A stretch of 23,076 nucleotides of DNA, from assembly GCA_002353285.1 (NCBI GenBank), contig DEJJ01000003.1:1-23076 (forward strand). The letters run 5' to 3'. This stretch comes from Porphyromonadaceae bacterium UBA2751 (GTDB lineage: Bacteria > Bacteroidota > Bacteroidia > Bacteroidales > Muribaculaceae). A program made the position numbers and the translations under genes. Of this stretch, positions 1 through 7,359 are shown piece after piece. Positions within the stretch are counted from its first letter, which is position 1; every line of letters starts with the position of its first letter. The notes beneath the pieces are model-generated. The model worked only from the letters and a program-made list of their open reading frames with translations. It had not been told where the DNA came from and searched no databases.

Positions 1-2198
1 CTTGTCGGGCCATCCCATCCAGTGACTGGAGATCCGTCAACGAATATTCCCACCAATTCTCCCCTATAGAACAACCCATTTTTTTTGATAATTATTCCCA
101 TGAACTTTCCAATGGCATAATCCCAGGAGTTTATTTCCCATTTGTCAAAGTATTTATAATCATAACCTCTAGATGCTAACAAATCGTAAACACTATCAAT
201 TTTCTTGCGTTTCTTTTTCTCAACAACAACTTCATCGAGCATCACATTAGCAACTCCATCAATGTATTGTAGTCGTTGTTTCTCGTTCTTTAAAAATTTC
301 ACTATTTCATCATCAAGTAATTGAGAAAAGCCGAGACTGGGTTTTAACACTTGAATGTCGACTTGAGTATCATTATCAAGAAACAAATTGCCCTTTGCTT
401 TATCCTTTTGATTTGTTGTCTGCATAACAAACAAGGTGCTGTCAGGAAAAGCAACATCATCAATCAACCATCTACCATCCACATCGGTTGTAGTGATGTT
501 GCCATATCCAATTTTTGGGGCTATTATCTTAACAATTGCATTTTCCATAGGTTTGTTTCTCCACTCACTTTTTACTATTCCGCTGAGTGTTTGCCCTTGT
601 TCAATGGGGAATTGTGGAGCAACACCTTTCCCAATGAGCGCATGAGCCACGTCATAGCGGCGCCAGCCTTGTGTCATCATGAGCATGTCGAGCGCTTGGC
701 TGCGGTCACTGCCCAAGAAATACCAGGCAGGGTTGTTGACGCGGCCTTGCAGGTCGCTCTGTAGTAGCAGGTTGGTAAGGATAGAAGTGGTGCTATCAGT
801 AACTATGTTGCGGTCATCAGTCACGCTAACTGCAAAATTGCCGGCAATGCTGTCGGCAAGAGCAAATTCACTTAGGTCAACGCTCGCTTGTATCAGTTCA
901 CGGCTTTCATAACTAGACTTGTCGCTATTCAATTTTGCAATGGGTGGTTGCTTACCAGTGATGAAGAAAAGCCGCTCGCTGAGCATTCTGCCGTTTTCGT
1001 TCATAAGAATAGCCTGAACAACGCCTGCCGGCAGGGTATCGGTTTCAATGTTAACACTTTCATAGCCAGAAATCAGCAGATTGCCTCGCTGTTGCACAGC
1101 TATAATTGCCGTGCTTTGCTGACTGCCTTTGGCCTCAATCTTTACTGTCTTGCCTTCGTTGCTCACTTGCAGCACTGTCGCATCGTTTCTCACTTGCGGC
1201 AGGTCGAAAGTCTTTTCTCCAAGATCATCATTCTTGCATACTGCCTGATAGACCATTCCTGACTGTGGCGTGAAAGTGGCGAGTCCCATGCCGTCGTGCG
1301 TGGTGGCGATACTTGCCACCGTGTTGCCGCTGCCGTCAACTATGTAGCCAGTGATGTCGATTGACTTGCCGTTGTTGTCCATAGCCTTGAGAGCCATGCG
1401 GTTCTCAAAGTTGGGGACTAGATAGCCACCTTCGGGGTAGAAACTAACATCGTAGGTGACTGTACTGCCTGAAGGATAAGTTATGTATTTAGCATGATTT
1501 CCATACTGCACCTTAAAGCACCTGCCAGACAACTCCTTATTCTTGACTTCAACGCTTAAATTATTTTTTCCACCAAGCCACTCTATTTTCCTTCCTCCAG
1601 GGAAATAACAATTGAAACTGCTGTATTCACGCTTTTCGCCAGTCAGAGCATTCAGATATTGAAAATTTACTTTCAGGCTCTCATTGCTTTTTCCTTTATT
1701 TTTCCACTCAAGTTCATAGTCAATCTTGCTGTTGACTGAAAATGAACTGATTATCTTTACTTTCTTTTTGAAGAAGTACTGCTCTCCCTGGTTCTGCATG
1801 AACATGGTGTAGGCGGTGAGGGTGTATTCGCCCTCGGCAATCTGGGTGGGGTCGAGGGGAAGATAGCCTTTGAACACACCATCGCGCTCCTTAATCTTGA
1901 TGCGCATGTCGACGGTGTTCATGGGACTGATCAATTCCACATAGACAAACTTGCTCGCATTCACCGGCCGGTGAGTCACTGCATCGACCACGAAGGCTCG
2001 CAGCCACACAGTGTCGCCAGTGATGTAGTAGGGTTTGTCGGTCATCACATGGATTTTCTCCTGCGGGTAGTTATAGACCTGCCAGTCGAGATTCTGCTTG
2101 AGCTGCGCAAAGTCCTGGGCATGACAGAATGCAAAGCACATGCTAATGGCAATCAATGAGATAATATGTTGCATAATATGATTAAATTTAGAATTCAT
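1..2198 (-). CDS. MG2 / TonB-plug-like surface protein, 3' end cut by window
   Basis: I translated this frame by hand; it stays open for 732 codons and runs off the left edge, so the C-terminus is missing. The N-terminus (ATG at 2198, alternative ATG at 2174) has a hydrophobic signal peptide ending near FCHA-QD. Residues about 45-145 match a macroglobulin MG2 strand domain: a DKPYYITGDTVWLRAFVVD segment, then a YVELISP strand and EGEYTLTAYTMFMQNQGE. Further beta-rich domains follow. Near residue 545-610 comes a carboxypeptidase-regulatory-like repeat (QGQTLSGIVKSEW...NAIVKIIAP), and the last visible residues (GIIIKKNGLFYRGELVGIFVDG) resemble a TonB-receptor plug. Bacteroidetes proteins of this architecture are usually around 800-900 residues and periplasmic or outer-membrane associated; their substrates are unknown. 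The 2174 start gives a tidier signal peptide, so the start is uncertain. The architecture is clear; the function is not. Confidence 0.82.
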   Translation of the reverse strand, partial: MNSKFNHIMQHIISLIAISMCFAFCHAQDFAQLKQNLDWQVYNYPQEKIHVMTDKPYYITGDTVWLRAFVVDAVTHRPVNASKFVYVELISPMNTVDMRIKIKERDGVFKGYLPLDPTQIAEGEYTLTAYTMFMQNQGEQYFFKKKVKIISSFSVNSKIDYELEWKNKGKSNESLKVNFQYLNALTGEKREYSSFNCYFPGGRKIEWLGGKNNLSVEVKNKELSGRCFKVQYGNHAKYITYPSGSTVTYDVSFYPEGGYLVPNFENRMALKAMDNNGKSIDITGYIVDGSGNTVASIATTHDGMGLATFTPQSGMVYQAVCKNDDLGEKTFDLPQVRNDATVLQVSNEGKTVKIEAKGSQQSTAIIAVQQRGNLLISGYESVNIETDTLPAGVVQAILMNENGRMLSERLFFITGKQPPIAKLNSDKSSYESRELIQASVDLSEFALADSIAGNFAVSVTDDRNIVTDSTTSILTNLLLQSDLQGRVNNPAWYFLGSDRSQALDMLMMTQGWRRYDVAHALIGKGVAPQFPIEQGQTLSGIVKSEWRNKPMENAIVKIIAPKIGYGNITTTDVDGRWLIDDVAFPDSTLFVMQTTNQKDKAKGNLFLDNDTQVDIQVLKPSLGFSQLLDDEIVKFLKNEKQRLQYIDGVANVMLDEVVVEKKKRKKIDSVYDLLASRGYDYKYFDKWEINSWDYAIGKFMGIIIKKNGLFYRGELVGIFVDGSPVTGWDGPT

Positions 2199-2282
2199 GA
2201 TGCTAATGGTATTTTTTGCAAATTAAACACATTATAACATAAAATACTGCACGGTGGAACGAATACTTAACATTTTTTAATA

Positions 2283-2288
2283 CCCCCC
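2283..2288 (-). repeat. G6 tract upstream of the MG2 gene
   Basis: On the minus strand an ATGGGGGGTATTAAAAAATG stretch lies about 85 bases upstream of the MG2 gene. Two other G tracts in similar settings occur at 11339-11344 and 12287-12295. No exact TAnnTTTG box follows here; the nearest is TTAATTTG at about 2218-2225, one mismatch from consensus. The role is unknown. Confidence 0.4.
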
Positions 2289-2369
2289 ATTATGTGTTAA
2301 GAAACGTGAAGTGAAAAGCGGTTGTTTGTAGTTTATGGTGTGCGATTTGGCAGGAGTCGGCAGCTTATG

Positions 2370-2408
2370 AAAAAGCTGCAGCTCATCACATTGTTGATGA
2401 ACTGCAGC
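2370..2408 (-). terminator. Rho-independent terminator of rsfS-ftsH
   Basis: Arms GCTGCAG-C-TCATCA (2375-2388) and TGATGA-A-CTGCAGC (2395-2408) form a 13-bp stem with one mismatch and a 6-nt loop. Read on the minus strand the stem is followed directly by TTTTT (2374-2370). It lies 53 bases past the ftsH stop and ahead of the MG2 gene, separating the two units. Confidence 0.8.
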
Positions 2409-2425
2409 AGGAGTGGTGTGTAAAT

Positions 2426-2461
2426 GAACCGCCCCATAAAGCTATGGTAAAATGGCGGTTC
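2426..2461 (-). repeat. Hairpin at the ftsH stop codon
   Basis: A perfect 8-bp inverted repeat, GAACCGCC (2426-2433) with GGCGGTTC (2454-2461), encloses a second pair, CCATA (2434-2438) with TATGG (2443-2447). It starts at the last base of the ftsH stop codon. It has no U tract, so it is more likely an mRNA 3'-end stabiliser than a terminator. Confidence 0.5.
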
Positions 2462-4524
2462 TATTTGTTGAATGCTGGTGGTTGGACGTCTTGGCTCTCG
2501 CCGTCGCTGTCATTGCCAGGTTGCTCGCCGTCGCTGGATTGTGAGCCAGCAGGAAGGGCAACAGTAGTGTTGCTGTTATTGTTCTGGTTGTTGTTTTGCT
2601 CGTCGAGTATGTCGAGACGTGATGTCCAGGGTCGCTTTCCGAATATTTTCTCGGCATCCTCGGTGTAGATTACTTCTCGCTCGAGCAAGAGCTTAGCCAG
2701 AGCATGGTGCCCATCGGTGTAGGTTTCGAGAATCTCGCGTGCTCGCTTGTACTCCTGGTCGATGATTGCTTGCACTTCCTTGTCGATGCTTCGAGCGCGC
2801 TCTTCGCTATAGGGCTTGGTGAAGCCGTAGTTCTCGCTGCTGTCGTAATAGGACACGTTGGGGAGTTCGCCGCTCATGCCGTAGTAGGTGACCATAGCAT
2901 AGGCAATCTTAGTTGCTCGCTCGAGGTCGTTGAGAGCGCCAGTGTCGATGATGCCCAGGAACATTTCCTCGGCAACTCGTCCTGCCATGAGCGAGCAAAT
3001 CTTGTCGAGCAAGGCTTGCCGAGGGGTGATCTGTCGCTCCTCGGGCATGTACCAAGCTGCGCCCAGAGCTTTGCCGCGTGGCACTATAGTGACCTTGACC
3101 AGAGGGTCGCCATACTTAAGGTGCCAGCTCACTGTTGCATGCCCTGCCTCATGCACAGCAATGGAGTTGCGTTCCTCGTCGGTCATAACCTTGGAGCGCT
3201 TTTCGAGGCCGCCGATGATGCGGTCGATAGCGTTGTTGAAGTCCTGCTTTTGGACTGCAACCTTGTTGTTGCGTGCAGCAATGAGTGCCGCCTCGTTGCA
3301 CACGTTGGCGATGTCGGCTCCCGAGAAACCTGGAGTCTGCCGTGAGAGCATGTCGAGGTCGACGCTACCGTCGGTCTTGACGCCGCGCAGGTGCACTTGG
3401 AAAATCTCCTTGCGGTCGTTGAGCTCGGGGAGGTCGACGTAGATTTGGCGGTCGAAACGACCGGCACGCAACAGAGCTTTGTCGAGGATGTCGACACGGT
3501 TGGTTGCGGCGAGGATGATGATGCCGCTGTTGGTGCCGAAGCCGTCCATCTCGGTGAGCAGTTGGTTGAGTGTGCTCTCACGCTCGTCGTTGCCGCCCAT
3601 GTTGGGGTTCTTGCCGCGAGCACGGCCCACAGCGTCGATCTCGTCGATAAAGATTATGCATGGTGCCTTGTCCTTGGCCTGCTTGAAGAGGTCGCGCACT
3701 CGTGAAGCACCCACGCCGACAAACATCTCGACGAAGTCGCTACCCGAGAGAGAGAAGAATGGCACGTCGGCCTCGCCAGCGACAGCCTTGGCAAGCAGGG
3801 TTTTACCTGTTCCTGGAGGTCCCACGAGTAGGGCACCCTTAGGAATCTTGCCACCCAGGTTGGTGTAGCGCTGTGGATTCTTGAGGAAGTCGACAATCTC
3901 GGCCACCTCGGTCTTGGCCTCGGCAAGACCTGCCACGTCCTTGAAAGTGACCTTGGTCTTGTCGTTCTTGTCGAAGAGTTTAGCCTTTGACTTGCCCACG
4001 TTGAAGATGCCTCCCCCGCCAGCTCCGCCAGCCATGCGTCGCGTCATCCAGAACCAGAAGAGGATGAGGAGCAGGATGGGCCCAAACCCCCAAATCCAGC
4101 TGCTGATGTCGCTGGCCGTGGCATATCGCACAGGTCCCTGGTAGGCTCCCGAGGTGTTGAGCTTATCAATGAACTCATCGAATTTCTCGTTGGAAGGAAT
4201 TTGCGTTGTGATGAATGGCGATGCGTGCTGCTGTGGCTTTAGTTCCTTGAACATGACACGCGCCAGGGAGTCTTTTAAGAAAGCGTTAGCTTCCTGCTTG
4301 TTGCTGTAGACGACGATGCTGTCGACTCCGCCAGTAGCGATATATTCCTTGAATTTGGTCCAGGACACGTCGCGGCTCGATGTCATGTCGTTACTCCAGT
4401 AGATTCCCATGATGATAGCCATGATGATGACATACATCCACAGGATATTGAACTTGGGTTTCTTACCCTTGGAGTTGCTATTGCTTGAGTTGTTGCCGCT
4501 GTTGCCGAAAAAGTTGTTCTTCAT
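2461..4524 (-). CDS. ftsH: ATP-dependent zinc metalloprotease FtsH
   Basis: Membrane-anchored AAA+ protease that degrades misfolded membrane proteins and regulatory substrates; it acts as a hexamer on the cytoplasmic face. The 687 residues show an Asn/Ser/Lys-rich N-terminus (1-25), a transmembrane helix about 26-44, a periplasmic domain about 45-142 and a second helix about 143-160. The AAA module follows with Walker A GPPGTGKT (235-242), Walker B IFIDEID (291-297) and an arginine-finger region around RAGRFDRQ (353-360). The M41 protease site is HEAGH (458-462), with the third zinc ligand probably D533 in LNDLERAT. The C-terminal 45 residues are a low-complexity Asn/Gln/Ser/Asp tail. It lies 74 bases downstream of rsfS with no promoter match between, so the two are probably cotranscribed. 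All key residues are present. Confidence 0.97.
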   Translation of the reverse strand: MKNNFFGNSGNNSSNSNSKGKKPKFNILWMYVIIMAIIMGIYWSNDMTSSRDVSWTKFKEYIATGGVDSIVVYSNKQEANAFLKDSLARVMFKELKPQQHASPFITTQIPSNEKFDEFIDKLNTSGAYQGPVRYATASDISSWIWGFGPILLLILFWFWMTRRMAGGAGGGGIFNVGKSKAKLFDKNDKTKVTFKDVAGLAEAKTEVAEIVDFLKNPQRYTNLGGKIPKGALLVGPPGTGKTLLAKAVAGEADVPFFSLSGSDFVEMFVGVGASRVRDLFKQAKDKAPCIIFIDEIDAVGRARGKNPNMGGNDERESTLNQLLTEMDGFGTNSGIIILAATNRVDILDKALLRAGRFDRQIYVDLPELNDRKEIFQVHLRGVKTDGSVDLDMLSRQTPGFSGADIANVCNEAALIAARNNKVAVQKQDFNNAIDRIIGGLEKRSKVMTDEERNSIAVHEAGHATVSWHLKYGDPLVKVTIVPRGKALGAAWYMPEERQITPRQALLDKICSLMAGRVAEEMFLGIIDTGALNDLERATKIAYAMVTYYGMSGELPNVSYYDSSENYGFTKPYSEERARSIDKEVQAIIDQEYKRAREILETYTDGHHALAKLLLEREVIYTEDAEKIFGKRPWTSRLDILDEQNNNQNNNSNTTVALPAGSQSSDGEQPGNDSDGESQDVQPPAFNK

Positions 4525-4555
4525 TTAATTCGTTGGCTTGGTGTTGTTAATGCCA

Positions 4556-4579
4556 GTCATGCAGCGAGCAGTGCATGAC
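4556..4579 (-). repeat. Intercistronic hairpin between rsfS and ftsH
   Basis: Perfect 8-bp inverted repeat GTCATGCA (4556-4563) with TGCATGAC (4572-4579), 8-nt loop. It extends to CCAG/CTGG with one bulged base. No U run follows on the minus strand, so it is not a classical terminator. A processing or stabilising element that sets the rsfS:ftsH ratio is a reasonable inference. Confidence 0.5.
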
Positions 4580-4598
4580 CTGGCTTGTGTGTGATGAA

Positions 4599-4958
4599 TT
4601 AGTCTAAATTGGGGATGTGGTGAATATTGGCATCGGCCCAAAGCTCCTCGAGGTTGTAGCGCTCGCGCTCCTCGGGAAGTAAGATATGAGCAAAAACCGT
4701 GCCATAATCAATCACAATCCATTGTGAGTTCTGGTATCCGTCGTAGTTGAATGGTTTTTGCCCTGTTTTTTCCTGCACATATTCCCTGACGCTATCGGCA
4801 ATGGCTTCGACTTGAATCTTGGTGTTGCCAGTGCCAATGACAAATCCTGTGGTTGTTGCGTACTCGTGATTGGTGAGGTCGATGTGCACGATGTCACGTC
4901 CTTTCTTTTCTTGGATCCCTTCGATGATTCGTTGAATGAGTTGATCAGTTTCAGTCAT
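4599..4958 (-). CDS. rsfS: Ribosomal silencing factor RsfS (YbeB/Iojap)
   Basis: RsfS binds ribosomal protein uL14 on the large subunit and blocks subunit joining when nutrients are scarce. The 119-residue product matches the family length. It shows the family's central and C-terminal signatures: DIVHIDLTNHEYATTTGFVI, TGNTKIQVEAIADSV, and WIVIDYGTVFAHIL followed by RERYNLEELWADA. It is the first gene of the rsfS-ftsH unit, an order common in Bacteroidetes. The start at 4958 fits the promoter at 4988-5018, leaving a leader of roughly 20-25 nt. Confidence 0.95.
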   Translation of the reverse strand: MTETDQLIQRIIEGIQEKKGRDIVHIDLTNHEYATTTGFVIGTGNTKIQVEAIADSVREYVQEKTGQKPFNYDGYQNSQWIVIDYGTVFAHILLPEERERYNLEELWADANIHHIPNLD

Positions 4959-4987
4959 ATAATATAGATTATACCTAATTTAAAGTA

Positions 4988-5018
4988 CAAAGTTAGAATA
5001 AATCTTATTGATTGCAAA
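4988..5018 (-). promoter_or_regulatory. Bacteroidetes-type promoter of rsfS-ftsH
   Basis: On the minus strand TTTG (5018-5015), a 19-nt spacer and TAACTTTG (4995-4988) match the Bacteroidetes housekeeping consensus TTTG-N19-21-TAnnTTTG exactly. It lies 30 bases upstream of the rsfS start and just after the terminator of the upstream gene. Confidence 0.8.
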
Positions 5019-5048
5019 ATAAATGGGGGAAAATGTGGGTGCATGTTG

Positions 5049-5094
5049 AAAAAATAAATCGCCAGCATTCCCGCATTGAGTGAATGGCTGGCGA
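5049..5094 (-). terminator. Terminator of the DUF3127 gene
   Basis: Arms TCGCCAGCATTC (5059-5070) and GAATGGCTGGCGA (5082-5094) pair over 12 bp with one bulged G. On the minus strand TTTATTTTTT follows (5058-5049). It closes the upstream minus-strand gene and separates it from rsfS. Confidence 0.85.
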
Positions 5095-5124
5095 AGTGTG
5101 AGATGTGAACCCGACTGCTCGTTG

Positions 5125-5520
5125 TTAGAATGGCAGGTCGTCCTCTTGCGATGGCTCAAAGGTGGCATCGGTGGCCACAGGTGACATGGGAGCAGGCGCT
5201 GGAGCTGCTTGAGGCGCAGGAGCTGGCTGCTGTGCTGCGGCTGCTGTGGCATCGTCGATTTTCTCGGCTTTCCATCCGCGAATGTCGGTATAGTAGCGTC
5301 CCTGATACTCTCGGCACTCAATGTCGAAGCTTAGGTTGATCAAGTCGCCCACGTTGAGAGGATACTGGTCGGCCCTGTCGCCGAAGAAGTCGAAATAGAT
5401 TTTGCGAGGATAGCTGTCGAGGGTTTCGAGCAGGTAGTTCTGCTTTTTCCATGGGTTTCCGGCCTTAGATGTGCCACTTTGAAGGTCAAACTTTTGTATG
5501 ATTTTACCTTTTACTTCCAT
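5125..5520 (-). CDS. DUF3127 OB-fold protein with SSB-like acidic tip
   Basis: This 131-residue protein has an N-terminal beta-rich domain (about 1-95: MEVKGKIIQKFDLQSGTSKAG, NYLLET, KIYFDFFGDRADQY, INLSFDIECREYQGRYYTDI) that matches the DUF3127 family, which is predicted to adopt an OB fold. A Pro/Ala/Gln-rich linker (about 96-118) follows, and the chain ends in EDDLPF. That domain-linker-tip order mirrors bacterial SSB, whose acidic D-D-x-P-F tip recruits DNA repair and replication partners. I infer a nucleic-acid-binding protein; this is not demonstrated. Its own promoter (5575-5582) and terminator (5049-5094) make it monocistronic. Confidence 0.85.
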   Translation of the reverse strand: MEVKGKIIQKFDLQSGTSKAGNPWKKQNYLLETLDSYPRKIYFDFFGDRADQYPLNVGDLINLSFDIECREYQGRYYTDIRGWKAEKIDDATAAAAQQPAPAPQAAPAPAPMSPVATDATFEPSQEDDLPF

Positions 5521-5574
5521 TGTGCTAAAGTAGTTTATAGAAATTATTTAATAATCGTTAGTTGAAAAGTTTTG

Positions 5575-5582
5575 CAAAGTTA
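5575..5582 (-). promoter_or_regulatory. -7 box for the DUF3127 gene
   Basis: TAACTTTG on the minus strand is an exact TAnnTTTG match 55 bases upstream of the start. No good TTTG is seen 19-21 nt further upstream, so the -33 element is weak. Confidence 0.55.
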
Positions 5583-5733
5583 GTGAATGATTTTGTTTAA
5601 TGGAAGAAAAGCGTGTCGAAATTATCAACAATTTTGATTTTTTGTGAAATGCAGAAGTTGAGATAGCAATTGTGTTGTGATTTACCACTAAAGTGTTCTG
5701 TTTTTCAATAAAAATGTGATTTTGTTATAATTT

Positions 5734-5767
5734 TTTGCCCTGTTGTTAAACTTAATGATTACTTTTG
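5734..5767 (+). promoter_or_regulatory. Promoter of first tandem OMP gene
   Basis: TACTTTTG (5760-5767) matches TAnnTTTG; TTTG lies at 5734-5737 with a slightly long 22-nt spacer. The predicted leader of about 90 nt contains an imperfect inverted repeat, GCGATGATG (5779-5787) against CATCACTCGC (5805-5814). The rest of the 5521-5864 gene gap holds only this promoter and the divergent DUF3127 promoter. Confidence 0.6.
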
Positions 5768-5864
5768 CGTCAAATTTTGCGATGATGAGTCCTGTGAGAG
5801 TCACCATCACTCGCAAAACGACAAAACGAGTTAAACATAAATTTATTAATTAAATTTTAAGATT

Positions 5865-6440
5865 ATGAAGAAAATTGCTATCGCACTCATGTGCATGGTT
5901 ATGGCCACAGGCGCTGCCATGGCACAGAAAACATTCACATTTGGTCCTAAGGTAGGTTTTGACCTAACCCATTACTGGGGCGAGGACGTTTATCATGGAG
6001 TGAAACCAAGCTATCAGGTAGGTGCTTTCATGGAGTATCGAGCAAGCGATAAGTTTGCTATCGCTCCTGAGGTTGTTTTTGCCTCACAAGGTGGCAAGCA
6101 TGACAAGACTACTCATTATGTTAACTACATCAACGTGCCTGTGATGTTGAAATTCTATGTTGCTCCCGAGTTCAGTATCGATTTTGGCCCTCAAGTAGGT
6201 TTCAACGTATACAGCAAAGCGAGCGCTGATGGTGAGAGTATTGATATGAAGAGCTACACTAAAGACGTTGATTTCGGTCTTGGTCTTGGTGCAACTTACA
6301 ACATTGCTAAGGACGTGTTTGTTCAGGCACGTTACACAATGGGTCTGACCAAAGTGTTTGACAGCAAGCTGTTAGAGTTTTTGGGTGCCGATAAAGCTAA
6401 GAACGGTAATGCTCAAATCTCCATTGGCTACCGCTTCTAA
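5865..6440 (+). CDS. Outer membrane beta-barrel protein (PorT/OMP_b-brl family), copy 1
   Basis: This 191-residue protein has a signal peptide (MKKIAIALMCMVMATGAAMA, cleavage before QKTF) and then alternating strands typical of a small 8-strand outer membrane barrel: FGPKVGFDLTHYW, YQVGAFMEYR, FAIAPEVVFASQGGK, YINVPVMLKFYV, FSIDFGPQVGFNVY, LGLGATYNI and DVFVQARYTMGLTK. It ends in IGYRF, and a terminal Phe is the usual BAM recognition signal. It is the first of three head-to-tail paralogs, each with its own promoter. The ligand or role is unknown; small barrels of this type can be structural, adhesive or transport-related. Confidence 0.92.
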   Translation: MKKIAIALMCMVMATGAAMAQKTFTFGPKVGFDLTHYWGEDVYHGVKPSYQVGAFMEYRASDKFAIAPEVVFASQGGKHDKTTHYVNYINVPVMLKFYVAPEFSIDFGPQVGFNVYSKASADGESIDMKSYTKDVDFGLGLGATYNIAKDVFVQARYTMGLTKVFDSKLLEFLGADKAKNGNAQISIGYRF

Positions 6441-6473
6441 TCAAGCGCTTTCCGCAAGGATTTAAAGAACTTG

Positions 6474-6510
6474 AGTGACCTGCGTAAAAGATGCGTGGGT
6501 CACTTTTTTT
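6474..6510 (+). terminator. Terminator after OMP copy 1
   Basis: AGTGACC (6474-6480) pairs with GGTCACT (6498-6504) and a run of seven T follows (6504-6510). It separates copy 1 from copy 2. Confidence 0.8.
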
Positions 6511-6517
6511 ATTTATC

Positions 6518-6549
6518 TTTGAAGAATTCAGATAATTGTATTAATTTTG
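6518..6549 (+). promoter_or_regulatory. Promoter of OMP copy 2
   Basis: TTTG (6518-6521), a 20-nt spacer and TAATTTTG (6542-6549) are an exact Bacteroidetes promoter. Initiation near 6556 favours the ATG at 6593 over the in-frame ATG at 6566, which would have almost no leader. Confidence 0.75.
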
Positions 6550-6592
6550 TTGTTAATTTACACTAATGTTAAACCGTTATACAAGTTTTTTT

Positions 6593-7195
6593 ATGAAGAA
6601 GATTGTTATCGCACTCATGTGCACAATTTTTGCCACAGGCGCTGCCATGGCACAGGAGAAGTTTACATTTGGACCTAAGGTAGGCGTTGACTATACTCAC
6701 TTTTGGGACGCTGATGGAGACTATAGTGGAATGTTGAGCTATCAGGCTGGATTGTTTATGGAGTATCGCTTTAATGACAGGTTCGCTCTGGCTCCCGAGG
6801 TTGTTTTTGCAGCTCAAGGTGGAAAGCAAAAATGGATTGATTCTGGTAATCTTCAAGTTACAACAACCAGTCATCTTAACTATATCAATGTGCCAGTTAT
6901 GCTTAAGTTGTATGTTGTTCCCAGTAAGTTAAGCTTTGACTTTGGTCCTCAAGTAGGTTTTAATGTTTATAAGAAATCGACAGATAAGTGGAAATATGAA
7001 GGCAAGAGCTTTAAGGAGTCAGATGATTTAAAGGGCCTTAAGACGGTGGACTTCGCTATTGGCCTTGGGTTGACCTACAACATTGCCGATGAAGTGTTTG
7101 TTCAAGGGCGTTACACCCTGGGCATGACAAAGCTATTAGATGGTATCAATACCAAGAATGGCAATGCACAAATCGCCATTGGCTACCGTTTCTAA
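6593..7195 (+). CDS. Outer membrane beta-barrel protein, copy 2
   Basis: The 200-residue paralog of the preceding gene has the same signal peptide pattern (MKKIVIALMCTIFATGAAMA, then QEKF), the same barrel strands (FGPKVGVDYTHFW, YQAGLFMEYRF, FALAPEVVFAAQGGK, YINVPVMLKLYV, FDFGPQVGFNVY) and the same ending, NGNAQIAIGYRF. I chose 6593 over the longer frame at 6566 because the nine extra residues would spoil the signal peptide and sit on the predicted transcription start. The first 60 bases are nearly identical to copy 1, more than the barrel regions are, which suggests recent duplication or local gene conversion. The loops are longer than in copy 1 (for example around residues 130-150). Confidence 0.92.
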   Translation: MKKIVIALMCTIFATGAAMAQEKFTFGPKVGVDYTHFWDADGDYSGMLSYQAGLFMEYRFNDRFALAPEVVFAAQGGKQKWIDSGNLQVTTTSHLNYINVPVMLKLYVVPSKLSFDFGPQVGFNVYKKSTDKWKYEGKSFKESDDLKGLKTVDFAIGLGLTYNIADEVFVQGRYTLGMTKLLDGINTKNGNAQIAIGYRF

Positions 7196-7232
7196 CCCAA
7201 GCTAGCCTCAAGGATTTAAAAGATCTTTAAGG

Positions 7233-7274
7233 AATTGTCTGGGCACACATGCAAGTGGCTTGGACAATTTTTTT
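7233..7274 (+). terminator. Terminator after OMP copy 2
   Basis: AATTGTC (7233-7239) pairs with GACAATT (7263-7269); G-U and G-C pairs extend the stem inward, and T7 follows (7268-7274). Confidence 0.8.
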
Positions 7275-7294
7275 ATGAGTTTTTTTGTGAAACA

Positions 7295-7326
7295 ATTGTT
7301 TTTAATAAAAATGTGATATATCTTTG
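7295..7326 (+). promoter_or_regulatory. Promoter of OMP copy 3
   Basis: ATTG (7295-7298, one mismatch to TTTG), a 20-nt spacer and TATCTTTG (7319-7326, exact) lie 34 bases upstream of the next start. Confidence 0.7.
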
Positions 7327-7359
7327 TGGAAAAATTATTTAAAATTTTAATTTAGGAAT

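Noticed and set aside
351..1262. Several plus-strand frames opposite the MG2 gene
   Set aside because: The minus strand has one uninterrupted 732-codon frame with signal peptide and MG2 domain; the plus frames overlap each other and lack starts with promoters.
2704..3345. Long plus-strand frame opposite ftsH
   Set aside because: Shadow of ftsH codons; no promoter and no domain.
6566..6592. Nine-residue N-terminal extension of OMP copy 2
   Set aside because: It lies on the predicted transcription start, and copies 1 and 3 start at the equivalent of 6593.
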